From the NCBI RefSeq assembly GCF_037963765.1, contig NZ_CP150166.1:2611501-2675500 (forward strand): a stretch of DNA of 64,000 nucleotides, in the 5' to 3' direction. Positions 1 to 7,872 of the stretch are shown here, one piece after another; within the stretch, counting starts at the first letter, position 1; each line of letters starts with the position of its first letter. Origin of the DNA: Sporosarcina sp. FSL W8-0480 (GTDB lineage Bacteria; Bacillota; Bacilli; Bacillales_A; Planococcaceae). Both the position numbers and the translations under genes were made by a program. The notes below the pieces were generated by a model. The model was not told the origin of the DNA. It was given only the letters and a program-made list of their open reading frames with translations, and did not search any database.

Positions 1-95
1 ACGAGCCCTCGTTGTTGCTTTTTGCGTTCATCTACAAACCGCCCTCCACCCTCTATTTATTTTCCCAAAAAAATAAATGATAGGACGTGGAGATT

Positions 96-983
96 ATGAA
101 TTTCGGACAAATTGTAACAGCTATGGTGACACCTTTTAACGAGCAGGGGGAAATTGACTTTCCTGCAACAAGAAACTTGATCGATCATTTACTTGCGAAC
201 GGTTCAGACGCTTTAGTAGTATCAGGTACAACAGGCGAATCACCTACATTGACAACAGAAGAAAAAATTACATTATTCAAATTCACAGTGGATGTCGTTG
301 CTGGAAGGGTTCCGGTTATTGCCGGTACTGGTTCAAATAACACGAAGGAATCCGTCGAGCTGACCATTCAAGCGGAAAACATTGGTGTAGACGCAGTTAT
401 GCTTGTCGCGCCTTATTATAATAATCCTTGTCAAGAAGGCTTATATCAGCACTTTAAGACAATTGCGGAAGCCACTTCTTTACCAGTCATGCTTTACAAT
501 ATCCCTGGGCGCAGCGTTGTCAATATAACGGTAGATACAATCGTTCGCCTATCCGAAATACCAAATATTGTTGCACTTAAAGAGGCTAACGGGAATTTAG
601 ACGCTATGTCTGAAATCATCGAACGTACTCCTGCCGACTTTTCACTATATAGTGGCGATGACGCTTTAACAATTCCAGTTCTATCTATTGGTGGAGTAGG
701 CGTTGTTTCTGTTTCATCACATGTTATCGGCAACGAAATGCAATCCATGATTCGAAGCTTCAAACTTGGCGATATTCAACAGGCGGCAAAAGAGCACCGT
801 AGACTATTGCCAATGATGAAAGCCCTTTTCGTCGCACCAAACCCATCCGGTGTAAAAGCCGCATTGAATTTAACAGGAGTCTCCGTTGGGCGAGTGCGTC
901 TGCCTATGATTCCTTTAAATGACGAACAATTGCTTACAGTGCAAAAAGCATTGACTGATTATGAGGAAGTCATTATTAATTAA
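96..983 (+). CDS. dapA: 4-hydroxy-tetrahydrodipicolinate synthase
   Basis: This enzyme condenses pyruvate with aspartate semialdehyde, the first committed step of the lysine and diaminopimelate pathway; in spore formers it also supplies dipicolinate. The 295-residue TIM barrel has the GTTGE pyruvate loop at 44-48, the catalytic Tyr in YNIPGR at 134-139 and the Schiff-base Lys162 in VALKEANGN. An in-frame GTG at 87 is possible, but ATG 96 has GGA-rich ribosome-binding sequence at 82-92 and gives the usual MNFGxxxTAMVTPF start. The gene stands at the left edge and runs towards ytxK. Function is secure. Confidence 0.97.
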   Translation: MNFGQIVTAMVTPFNEQGEIDFPATRNLIDHLLANGSDALVVSGTTGESPTLTTEEKITLFKFTVDVVAGRVPVIAGTGSNNTKESVELTIQAENIGVDAVMLVAPYYNNPCQEGLYQHFKTIAEATSLPVMLYNIPGRSVVNITVDTIVRLSEIPNIVALKEANGNLDAMSEIIERTPADFSLYSGDDALTIPVLSIGGVGVVSVSSHVIGNEMQSMIRSFKLGDIQQAAKEHRRLLPMMKALFVAPNPSGVKAALNLTGVSVGRVRLPMIPLNDEQLLTVQKALTDYEEVIIN

Positions 984-996
984 TTCAAGAGAATAT

Positions 997-1043
997 AAAA
1001 ATGCGACATGCCATTCCAAATCGGAACAGCATGTCGCATTTTT
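997..1043. terminator. Bidirectional hairpin between dapA and ytxK
   Basis: A perfect stem pairs AATGCGACATGC with GCATGTCGCATT around a 16-base loop. A-rich and T-rich flanks let it terminate both convergent genes. Confidence 0.9.
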
Positions 1044-1054
1044 CGTACTAACTT

Positions 1055-1972
1055 TTATTGCTCTTCAACCCATTCATCAATCTTACGTAAGAATGATGCC
1101 ATCGCATGTTTATCCGACATTGTCGGTACTTTCGTTAATAGGACATCGGGGATACCCTTCATATTCGGTTCAGGTTTTTGAAGCACAAGGATGCTTTTCT
1201 CATGAACCGAACTTCTGAAAAGGGATTCCGGCAATTGGATAACTGCACGCACCAGCGCATTCTTTTTCACATATCGATGCAGTAACGATGATTGATCCGA
1301 TTCAAATAGGGAAGCCGGCACAAGGAATAGTCCATATCCCCCACCCTTCAAATGATTCATCGATTGTTCAATGAAGAGATGATGCGAATAAGCATGTCCT
1401 TCGGCTGGCATCATTTCAAAATTAAGTGCGTTATCATCATCAGGATAAAACCCGACCGGTAGATCACAAACTACCAAATCAACCGGGTCAACCATTAATG
1501 GGCGTAATGCGTCTTGTACAAAAAACTGTACAGGTTGTTCAAGTAGGTTTGCGGAAACCGCTGAAAGTCTTACCAATAGCTCATCGATTTCAACAGATGT
1601 AGCTACCGTTTTCTCACCCATGGCATTCATTACAGTGAACAAAAGATTTCCTGTTCCCGCAGCCGGATCTAATAATGTCACTTGTTCTTTTTTATCCATC
1701 AGTCGACTTGCGAAATGCCCGATCAGCATGCCAAGAGCATCAGGCGTCATCTGATGGTGCGGTTGCGCGTTCTCTTTCATTCCTTTTAAAACCGCAAGCT
1801 GAATGCCTCTACGAATTTCTTCCTTTGTAACAGTTGCATTCAACCTTGGCATAACATCGCCGGATAACCATTGATTGCACGCCTCGATTATGGATTCCAG
1901 ATAAAGACTTTCCTCATTGGATGTCGCAAACTCGTCTAAAAACTTAAAGATGTGTTCAGTATTTGTTACCAT
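1055..1972 (-). CDS. ytxK: YtxK-like class I SAM-dependent methyltransferase
   Basis: The 305-residue protein resembles the N6-adenine methylase fold. A SAM-binding motif I (LDPAAGTGNLLF) lies near residue 110, and where real N6-adenine methylases carry NPPY it has CDLPVGFYPDD. That altered motif IV argues against ordinary DNA methylation, and there is no adjacent specificity or restriction gene. The true substrate is unknown. The order ytxK-tpx-yteJ-sppA is as in B. subtilis. ATG 1972 is preferred over the upstream in-frame TTG (1990) because AGAGGG lies just upstream of it. Confidence 0.85.
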   Translation of the reverse strand: MVTNTEHIFKFLDEFATSNEESLYLESIIEACNQWLSGDVMPRLNATVTKEEIRRGIQLAVLKGMKENAQPHHQMTPDALGMLIGHFASRLMDKKEQVTLLDPAAGTGNLLFTVMNAMGEKTVATSVEIDELLVRLSAVSANLLEQPVQFFVQDALRPLMVDPVDLVVCDLPVGFYPDDDNALNFEMMPAEGHAYSHHLFIEQSMNHLKGGGYGLFLVPASLFESDQSSLLHRYVKKNALVRAVIQLPESLFRSSVHEKSILVLQKPEPNMKGIPDVLLTKVPTMSDKHAMASFLRKIDEWVEEQ

Positions 1973-2044
1973 TTTTATCCCTCTAATCAATTCTCAAAAA
2001 TAGTTTGCTTTTAAAAGCCCACCCGTTTCCGAGTGGGCAAGTTA

Positions 2045-2545
2045 TTATTTAGTTAAGTCTTTTACAGCTTGAATCGCTTTATCGTAATCCGGGTGGTCTG
2101 TTACCTCATCTACATACTCAACGTAAGTGACGGTATCATCTTTGTCGATGACAAAGATCGAACGGGTTAACAAACGCAATTCATTTATAGCGACGCCGAA
2201 TGCTTCACCAAATGAAAGGTCTCGGTGGTCTGATAATGTCTTAACCTTCGTAGCATCCTCAGATTTGACCCATCTTGCCTGAGCAAAAGGAAGGTCAACA
2301 GAGATTGTCAATACTTCGACATCATCTCCAAGTGTAGAAGCTTCTTCGTTGAATTTTTTCGTTTGCAATGAACATACACCTGTGTCAAGTGAAGGAACAA
2401 CGCTGATCAATCGAATTTTCCCTTTTGAATCATTCAACGTAACCGGCTGCAAATCATTTGATAGAACTGTGAAATCTGGAGCTTTGTCGCCTACCGCAAC
2501 TTCTTTACCAAGCAATGTAACGGGATTTTGTTTGAATGTAACCAT
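2045..2545 (-). CDS. tpx: Thiol peroxidase (Tpx), single-cysteine form
   Basis: Atypical peroxiredoxin that reduces hydroperoxides in the cytoplasm. The 166-residue sequence has the peroxidatic Cys58 in the Tpx signature SLDTGVC and the conserved LSDHRD and GEAFGV blocks. The second, resolving cysteine, found in homologues within ARWC, is Val93 here (ARWVKS), and Cys58 is the only cysteine in the protein. The family normally recycles through an intramolecular disulfide reduced by thioredoxin, so this copy must use another thiol such as bacillithiol (inference). A strong AAGGAGG precedes ATG 2545. Confidence 0.95.
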   Translation of the reverse strand: MVTFKQNPVTLLGKEVAVGDKAPDFTVLSNDLQPVTLNDSKGKIRLISVVPSLDTGVCSLQTKKFNEEASTLGDDVEVLTISVDLPFAQARWVKSEDATKVKTLSDHRDLSFGEAFGVAINELRLLTRSIFVIDKDDTVTYVEYVDEVTDHPDYDKAIQAVKDLTK

Positions 2546-2578
2546 GAAGACGCCTCCTTGTCATTTCATTTCATTCTA

Positions 2579-3163
2579 CTAAACAATTGTTCCCGCTTGC
2601 AACTCTTCACTCTTTTGCAAGCGCTTTGTCTCAACTATTTCCTTTTCGTAGGACTGTTCATGGATGACATATGTATCCGCAAACAGATCGTGTAACGCTT
2701 CTTTTTTCGGCATGAATATAACTAATAGGTAGGGGATAGTCAATAGTTTAGATATGAAACGACCGATACCCTCCCTGAAAAGAATTGTTCCCCAGGAAAG
2801 CTTTCCACCGTCTTTTTGAATGACTTTAATGCCCATTATCATTTTCCCGATTGTTTGACTAAAGAATTTCGTCATAAGGGCAAAGTAGGTAAGGAATAGG
2901 ATAAGGATTACCACTTTGTATGAACTGAAGAGTAAAAAAGATGGATTGGTAATCTTTATATCAAAAACTCTAAATAGCGGTTTGATAAAAATTCCACTTA
3001 CCGCCGACACCATTATCAGGTCAATTACATAAGCCCAGAAACGGGTCCAGAAACCCGCGAATTTCGGTCTGAATTGTTCTGTTTTGATAATTTCAAATTG
3101 TGGAGGGCGAATTTGCTCGGTAACATCCGTCATTAATTGATTTTGATTTACATCATCCGTCAT
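2579..3163 (-). CDS. yteJ: RDD-family membrane protein (YteJ-like)
   Basis: The 194-residue integral membrane protein carries an RDD domain: an Arg/Asp-containing first helix around residues 36-60 (AGFWTRFWAYVIDLIMVSA), further hydrophobic helices near 75-110, and the typical IGKMIMGIKVI and FREGIGR loops. RDD proteins are small envelope proteins of mostly unknown function, some linked to ion transport. The gene lies 15 bp downstream of sppA and is probably co-transcribed, as in B. subtilis, where YteJ has been linked to SppA function. GGGAGG precedes the ATG. Confidence 0.85.
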   Translation of the reverse strand: MTDDVNQNQLMTDVTEQIRPPQFEIIKTEQFRPKFAGFWTRFWAYVIDLIMVSAVSGIFIKPLFRVFDIKITNPSFLLFSSYKVVILILFLTYFALMTKFFSQTIGKMIMGIKVIQKDGGKLSWGTILFREGIGRFISKLLTIPYLLVIFMPKKEALHDLFADTYVIHEQSYEKEIVETKRLQKSEELQAGTIV

Positions 3164-3178
3164 ATTACATTCCCTCCC

Positions 3179-4186
3179 TTACTTTTCACCATACAAATAC
3201 ATCATCCTTGGGGCGTCATAATCTGAAAGCAATTTACCAATCAGTTCAGACTCTACATTACGGCCAAATAAATTCCCTACATTCACTCCGAAAATCGATG
3301 CGAAACTGTCCATAGGCGCATACTCAAATACTGTTGCACCTTCCAGTTTATAATCAGCTTTTATTGCATCGATAACATCGCCCATCTTCCCAACTTCATC
3401 TGCAAGACCCGCCTCTATCGCTTGTCTGCCATTCATAATTCGGCCATCGGCTACTTTTTTCACAGCTTCAGGTGACATATTACGCCCTTCAACTATAATG
3501 TCGACAAAGCGCCCATAGGAATCATTGACCATTTCCTGAAGCATTTCATGTTCTTCTTTTGTCATTTCACGTGATCCACTCATTATGTCCTTGTAGGGAC
3601 CAGTTTTGATTGTATTAAAATCGATGCCATATTTCTCGGCTAATTTCGCGTAATTTACGCTTTCCATGATGACCCCGATTGAACCTGTTATTGTTTCCGG
3701 ATGCACGAAAATTTTATCTGCTGGCGCGGAGACATAATATCCTCCGGATGCAGCCATTCCACCCATTGCCACGTAGATTGGAATTTCCCTTTCAATTTGA
3801 ATGGCCCGGATTGAATCGTAAATATCGGATGATTCGACTACGCCACCACCTGGTGTGTTAACGGATAGGATAACCCCTTTTACTGATTGGTCGTTAAGTA
3901 CGTCATCTAACTGCGACATGAAAAATTGATGGTTGTATCCGGTTGTTGCGAAAATGGAGCTGCTACCAACGTCTTGAATGACTCCGTCTAATTTGAGGAC
4001 AGCGATCCGATCTCTGTTAGTGCCTTGCTCGATAATTTTTTCACTGTATGCATTGTTTGTTGCACCCATTTGTTCTAAAAAACCGTTAAGATCCCTTGTG
4101 AATATGTACGATAGTGAATTGACGCCTACTGATATGAATATCAAAACTGACGCTACAATGATCGCGATCCACCTTTTCATTGTCAT
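3179..4186 (-). CDS. sppA: Signal peptide peptidase SppA
   Basis: Membrane-anchored serine protease that degrades signal peptides left in the membrane and contributes to resistance to membrane-active peptides. The 335-residue protein has one N-terminal transmembrane helix (residues 5-27) and the short-form S49 domain. The Ser/Lys dyad is visible as Ser147 in MAASGGYYVSAPADKIF and Lys199 in TGPYKDIMSG, the same numbering as B. subtilis SppA. AAGGAGG lies 9 bp upstream of ATG 4186; a second ATG two codons on is a weaker choice. It heads a leftward group with yteJ. Confidence 0.95.
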   Translation of the reverse strand: MTMKRWIAIIVASVLIFISVGVNSLSYIFTRDLNGFLEQMGATNNAYSEKIIEQGTNRDRIAVLKLDGVIQDVGSSSIFATTGYNHQFFMSQLDDVLNDQSVKGVILSVNTPGGGVVESSDIYDSIRAIQIEREIPIYVAMGGMAASGGYYVSAPADKIFVHPETITGSIGVIMESVNYAKLAEKYGIDFNTIKTGPYKDIMSGSREMTKEEHEMLQEMVNDSYGRFVDIIVEGRNMSPEAVKKVADGRIMNGRQAIEAGLADEVGKMGDVIDAIKADYKLEGATVFEYAPMDSFASIFGVNVGNLFGRNVESELIGKLLSDYDAPRMMYLYGEK

Positions 4187-4275
4187 AGGTTAATTCCTCC
4201 TTCTTTTCTCCACCACTATAAACGTATAACATTACAATATGTTTCATTTATATCTTAAAACAAAAATTATAAAAA

Positions 4276-4406
4276 GTTGCTTTACGTTACAGGCGGACGC
4301 TTTCCGGGGGGCGGGCGGTGAGCCTCCTCGGTCGCTTTGCTCCTCTGCGGGGTCTCACCTGTCCCGCTAATCCCCCAGGAGTCGCCGCCTTTCACTTCAA
4401 GCAACG
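4276..4406. repeat. Intergenic palindromic repeat element, copy 1
   Basis: About 130 bp with inverted ends: GTTGCTTTACGTTACAGGCG at the left against CGCCTTTCACTTCAAGCAAC at the right. A GC-rich interior follows the left-end block AGGCGGACGCTTTCC. The same ends occur at 33890-34052 and 63246-63384, where the element is in the opposite orientation. It lies between the sppA start and the rarD end and accounts for most of this 266 bp gap. Confidence 0.85.
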
Positions 4407-4452
4407 GAGACACTCAATACTGATCAAGTTCTTGATTATGTTTATAATGAAA

Positions 4453-5358
4453 TCAATGCGCATTTCGTTTCGTTGATATGGACTCGTATACTTTCGAAAT
4501 GGTGAAGAGGATTAGGGCTGTCCAGATTATTGAAAATGAAAACATTTCGATTGACGAGAATGACTCCTTATAAATAACTACGCCCAAAAACAACATCATT
4601 GTAGGTGCGATGTATTGAATGAATCCGGACACATATAAAGGAATCATTTGCACACCCTTCGCAAACAAGACGAGCGGAAGTGCTGTTGCCACCCCAGTCA
4701 ATAAAAGAAGTATGTCCGTCTTTATATCAAAATGCAAAAAAACGGCCTTCCCTTTCATGAATAGATAAATATAATACCCTACTGCAAATGGCGTCATGAA
4801 CAAGGTTTCTATCGCCAATCCACGTAATGAATCCAACTGAATTCTTTTCTTTATGAAACCGTACACAGCAAAAGTTACTGCAAGTGTTAAAGCTACCCAA
4901 GGGAATTTCCCGTAGGAAAACGTGAGAATCACGACAGCCGATGCCGCAAGTAAGAAGGCAATCTTTTGCATTGATGATAATTTCTCTTTTAGAAAAAAGA
5001 TACCTAACAATACGGATACTAAAGGATTAATGTAATAGCCTAAACTAGTTTGCACAATATGATTATTATTAACAGCCCATATGTAGATAAACCAATTGGA
5101 TGTAATGAGCATGGAGGCTATAAAGAGGCTCCAAAATTGAGATTGTTTTTTCCAAAGTTCCCTTACATCCTGAAGCAATTGTTTACCGTTCTTTAAAATG
5201 AGAACTAAAAGAAGTGTAGAAAAGAATGCCCAGACGATACGACCCGTGAGAATTTCATCGCTTGACACATGTGATAAATGCTTCCAATATACTGGCATAA
5301 TTCCCCATATTAAAAATGATGCTACGACCCATAGTACACCGCTTTTTTCATACTGCAT
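4453..5358 (-). CDS. rarD: RarD-type EamA/DMT-family transporter
   Basis: Polytopic membrane protein of 301 residues with about ten hydrophobic helices in two EamA-like halves. It opens with GVLWVVASFLIWGIMPVYWKH, which is typical of RarD (TIGR00688). RarD proteins are predicted permeases of the drug/metabolite transporter superfamily with poorly defined substrates, named for a chloramphenicol-sensitivity locus. The gene stands alone between a repeat element and the ytcI terminator. GAGAAGG precedes ATG 5358. Family is clear; substrate cannot be inferred. Confidence 0.9.
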   Translation of the reverse strand: MQYEKSGVLWVVASFLIWGIMPVYWKHLSHVSSDEILTGRIVWAFFSTLLLVLILKNGKQLLQDVRELWKKQSQFWSLFIASMLITSNWFIYIWAVNNNHIVQTSLGYYINPLVSVLLGIFFLKEKLSSMQKIAFLLAASAVVILTFSYGKFPWVALTLAVTFAVYGFIKKRIQLDSLRGLAIETLFMTPFAVGYYIYLFMKGKAVFLHFDIKTDILLLLTGVATALPLVLFAKGVQMIPLYVSGFIQYIAPTMMLFLGVVIYKESFSSIEMFSFSIIWTALILFTISKVYESISTKRNAH

Positions 5359-5414
5359 GATCTTTGCCTTCTCTCTCTTTAAATGACAAATACTTTTTTT
5401 GTAATGAAGAATTC

Positions 5415-5455
5415 TAAAAAAACGGCCTTCCCTTTGATGGATGGCCGGTTTTTTT
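5415..5455 (-). terminator. Terminator after the acyl-CoA synthetase gene
   Basis: The stem pairs ACCGGCC with GGCCGT around a 15-base loop. On the minus strand it ends in a run of seven T, immediately after the stop codon of the gene starting at 7032. Confidence 0.85.
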
Positions 5456-7032
5456 CACCCTTTATTATGCTCGGCTTTTCTTAACTCCACACGCATGATT
5501 TTACCAGATGCCGTCTTCGGCAATTCTTTGACGAATTCAATTTTACGCGGATATTTATAAGGTGCTGTTAATGACTTCACGTGATCTTGCAGTTCCTTTA
5601 TTAAGTTTTCCTCATGTTCCATTTCCGGATCTCGTAATACGATAAATGCTTTAACTACAGCACCTCGAACTTCATCAGGACTTCCTACAACCGCACATTC
5701 CCGTACAGCGGAGTGCTTTGTCAACGCATCCTCCACTTCGAATGGTCCAATTGTATATCCTGAACTGATAATGATATCATCGCCGCGACCCTCAAACCAG
5801 AAGTAGCCATCTTCGTCAAGTTTCGCACGGTCACCCGTTACATAATATTCTCCTCTGAACTGCATTTTCGTGCGTTCCGGATCATTTAAGTATTCTTTGA
5901 AAAGCGCCGGTGTGGAGATATGCACGGCTATATCGCCAACTTGCCCTGCTGAAACTGGAATACCGTCTTCATTGATAATCTCAACACGATTACCGGGTGT
6001 CGGTTTCCCCATAGAACCTGGTCGTGCTTGCATTCCAAGCATTGTACCGACTAATAATGTATTTTCAGTTTGGCCATATCCATCTCTCACTGGAAGATTG
6101 AAGATATTGTTAAACGTATCAATCACTTCTCTGTTTAACGGTTCGCCAGCGGAAACTGCACTTTTTAAGGATGACAAGTCGTAGTCCTTCAAGTTTTCAG
6201 CCTTCGCCATGAAACGGTATTCTGTAGGGGTGCAGCATAAGACATTCACGTTATATTTCTTGATCATTTCCAAATATGTTTTCACTTCGAAACGACCATT
6301 ATATACAAGTCCAGTTGCTCCGCTTCCCAAAACTGAAACGAATGGCGTCCAAATCCATTTTTGCCAGCCTGGAGCTGCTGTCGCCCATACCACGTCTCCT
6401 TCGTTAATGCCTAACCAGTTAGGTCCGGCCGTTCTCAGATGGGCATAGCCCCAAGCATGGGTATGCACAACTCCCTTTGGTTTCCCTGTCGTACCTGAAG
6501 TATAAGAAAGGAAAGCCATATCGGTGCCTTGTGTATCGGATGCCTCGAATTCAGAAGAGGCTTCTTTCATCATTTCAGTCAATGATTGCTGCCCTTTACC
6601 CGAATTTCCAATAACGAATAGTTTAACATCATTCAAGTTAGTAACAGATTCGAACTGATCCATAAATGACTCATACGCGACGATTGCCTTTGCGCCGCTA
6701 TGTTCCAATCTGTATTCTATATCAGAGGAGCGCAACATTTCGGAACTTGGAATGACAACAATTCCTGCCTTCAAAGCACCGATATATGTAATATATGCTT
6801 CGATTAAACGTGGTACCATTACAAGGATTACATCGCCTTTACCTAAACCGTTTTCGATGAAGACATTTGCGGCCTTATTAGCAGATACCATTAATTCATC
6901 ATATGTGATTTCTTTTTCATCGCCATTTTCATCTACATAAATGAGCGCGTGCTTTCCATCACCAGTTGCGTACTTGTCGAACTCAGAAACAAGATTATAC
7001 TTTTCAGGTGCCACTAATTGCTCGCGATTCAT
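5455..7032 (-). CDS. ytcI: Acyl-CoA synthetase (YtcI/MbcS-like)
   Basis: AMP-forming ligase of 525 residues that activates a carboxylic acid as acyl-AMP and transfers it to CoA. It has the P-loop LSYTSGTTGKPKGVVHTH, the core DGYGQTEN, the hinge-region YVTGDRAKLDEDGYFWFEGR and the catalytic Lys in PKTASGKIMRVELR near the C-terminus. Position next to ssp-thiI matches B. subtilis ytcI, whose close relatives prefer short branched-chain or medium-chain acids; that preference is inferred from family and synteny. AAGGAGGAG precedes ATG 7032. A strong housekeeping promoter lies at 7061-7089. Confidence 0.9.
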   Translation of the reverse strand: MNREQLVAPEKYNLVSEFDKYATGDGKHALIYVDENGDEKEITYDELMVSANKAANVFIENGLGKGDVILVMVPRLIEAYITYIGALKAGIVVIPSSEMLRSSDIEYRLEHSGAKAIVAYESFMDQFESVTNLNDVKLFVIGNSGKGQQSLTEMMKEASSEFEASDTQGTDMAFLSYTSGTTGKPKGVVHTHAWGYAHLRTAGPNWLGINEGDVVWATAAPGWQKWIWTPFVSVLGSGATGLVYNGRFEVKTYLEMIKKYNVNVLCCTPTEYRFMAKAENLKDYDLSSLKSAVSAGEPLNREVIDTFNNIFNLPVRDGYGQTENTLLVGTMLGMQARPGSMGKPTPGNRVEIINEDGIPVSAGQVGDIAVHISTPALFKEYLNDPERTKMQFRGEYYVTGDRAKLDEDGYFWFEGRGDDIIISSGYTIGPFEVEDALTKHSAVRECAVVGSPDEVRGAVVKAFIVLRDPEMEHEENLIKELQDHVKSLTAPYKYPRKIEFVKELPKTASGKIMRVELRKAEHNKG

Positions 7033-7060
7033 TCGTATCTCCTCCTTTTTATATAGTTCA

Positions 7061-7089
7061 ATTATACAAACTCATTAACAAGAGTTCAA
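7061..7089 (-). promoter_or_regulatory. Sigma-A promoter of ytcI
   Basis: On the minus strand TTGAAC and TATAAT are separated by 17 bp, with a TG just before the -10 box. The start codon follows about 30 bp downstream. Confidence 0.8.
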
Positions 7090-7211
7090 AACATTTTTCA
7101 TTTCTTTCTGGAAATTTGAATAATTACCTAATCTTTTGTGAATCCTTGGCCATAGTTAGATCAATAATAAATCCCAAGAACAATCCATTTCTCATCAAAA
7201 AAGAACAGATT

Positions 7212-7245
7212 AAAAAAGCCGCCCCAGATAAACTGGGACAGCCAT
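7212..7245 (-). terminator. Terminator of first SASP gene
   Basis: On the minus strand CCCAG and CTGGG pair around TTTAT, extended by G-T and G-C pairs, followed by CTTTTTT. It lies just downstream of the 7255-7458 gene. Confidence 0.75.
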
Positions 7246-7254
7246 TTATAAAAA

Positions 7255-7458
7255 TTATTTTTGGTAACCTTGCATTTGGGATTGGGCTTGACGCACTAAT
7301 CGCTTAGTGATTTCTCCGCCGACGGATCCGTTGGCACGCGATGTGGAGTCCGGTCCAAGGTTTACACCAAATTCTGCTGCGATTTCGTTCTTCATTTGGT
7401 CAATCGCTTGTTGTACTCCAGGAACAAGTAGTTGGTTTGAATTTCCGCTGTTTGGCAT
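7255..7458 (-). CDS. Alpha/beta-type small acid-soluble spore protein, copy 1
   Basis: A 67-residue DNA-binding protein that coats and protects forespore DNA and is degraded at germination. It has both family blocks: the germination-protease site region [13 protein letters not shown] and the C-terminal [16 protein letters not shown]. It is nearly identical to the copy at 7588-7791 and differs mainly at the termini ([17 protein letters not shown]). Each copy has its own sigma-G-type promoter and terminator, so the pair is two units rather than an operon. AAGGAGGTGA precedes the ATG. Confidence 0.97.
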   Translation of the reverse strand: MPNSGNSNQLLVPGVQQAIDQMKNEIAAEFGVNLGPDSTSRANGSVGGEITKRLVRQAQSQMQGYQK

Positions 7459-7482
7459 GTCGTTGTCACCTCCTTGTACCTA

Positions 7483-7511
7483 TAGAATGGACTGTATCCA
7501 AAAAATCATGC
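7483..7511 (-). promoter_or_regulatory. Sigma-G-type promoter of SASP copy 1
   Basis: On the minus strand GCATG (-35) and CATTCTA (-10) are separated by 17 bp, matching the forespore sigma-G pattern. The same boxes and spacing precede the second SASP gene although the spacer sequences differ. Confidence 0.85.
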
Positions 7512-7544
7512 GGATGAATTTTAAGTTTTTCGCAGTTTTTTTTT

Positions 7545-7580
7545 GGAAAAAACTGCCCCGGGGAGATCCGGGACAGTTTC
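7545..7580 (-). terminator. Terminator of second SASP gene
   Basis: The stem pairs AACTGTCCCGG with CCGGGGCAGTT (one G-T pair), followed on the minus strand by a T run. Confidence 0.9.
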
Positions 7581-7587
7581 GTTTTTA

Positions 7588-7791
7588 TTATTTTTGGAAG
7601 CCTTGCATTTGCTGTTGGGCTTGACGCACTAATCGCTTAGTGATTTCTCCGCCGACGGATCCGTTGGCACGCGATGTGGAGTCCGGTCCAAGGTTAACGC
7701 CAAACTCTGCTGCGATTTCGTTCTTCATTTGGTCAATCGCTTGTTGTACTCCTGGTACAAGAAGTTGGTTTGAGTTGTTGTTGTTAGGCAT
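7588..7791 (-). CDS. Alpha/beta-type small acid-soluble spore protein, copy 2
   Basis: A 67-residue spore DNA-protecting protein, almost identical to its neighbour at 7255-7458; it begins MPNNNNSNQ and ends QQMQGFQK. It contains the same [13 protein letters not shown] germination-protease region and C-terminal DNA-binding block. DNA identity between the copies is very high through the central coding region (7300-7420 against 7633-7753) but breaks down in the 3' flanks, consistent with an older tandem duplication kept similar by selection or conversion. AAGGAGGTGA precedes the ATG. Confidence 0.97.
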   Translation of the reverse strand: MPNNNNSNQLLVPGVQQAIDQMKNEIAAEFGVNLGPDSTSRANGSVGGEITKRLVRQAQQQMQGFQK

Positions 7792-7815
7792 GTTGTTGTC
7801 ACCTCCTTGTGACTA

Positions 7816-7844
7816 TAGAATGGACCGGATACAGATTTTCATGC
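7816..7844 (-). promoter_or_regulatory. Sigma-G-type promoter of SASP copy 2
   Basis: On the minus strand GCATG and CATTCTA are separated by 17 bp, the same arrangement as upstream of SASP copy 1. Confidence 0.85.
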
Positions 7845-7872
7845 AAGAGTTTTTTATGGTAATTTAATCCAT

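Noticed and set aside
1..86. Feature upstream of dapA
   Set aside because: No coding end, hairpin or clear promoter could be supported in the short flank available.
1055..1972. YtxK as part of a restriction-modification system
   Set aside because: The NPPY motif is altered, there is no restriction or specificity gene nearby, and the synteny is that of housekeeping ytxK.
4276..4406. Palindromic element as a terminator of rarD or sppA
   Set aside because: It is too long and GC-rich, lacks a T run at the stem end, and occurs at two other sites with different gene orientations.
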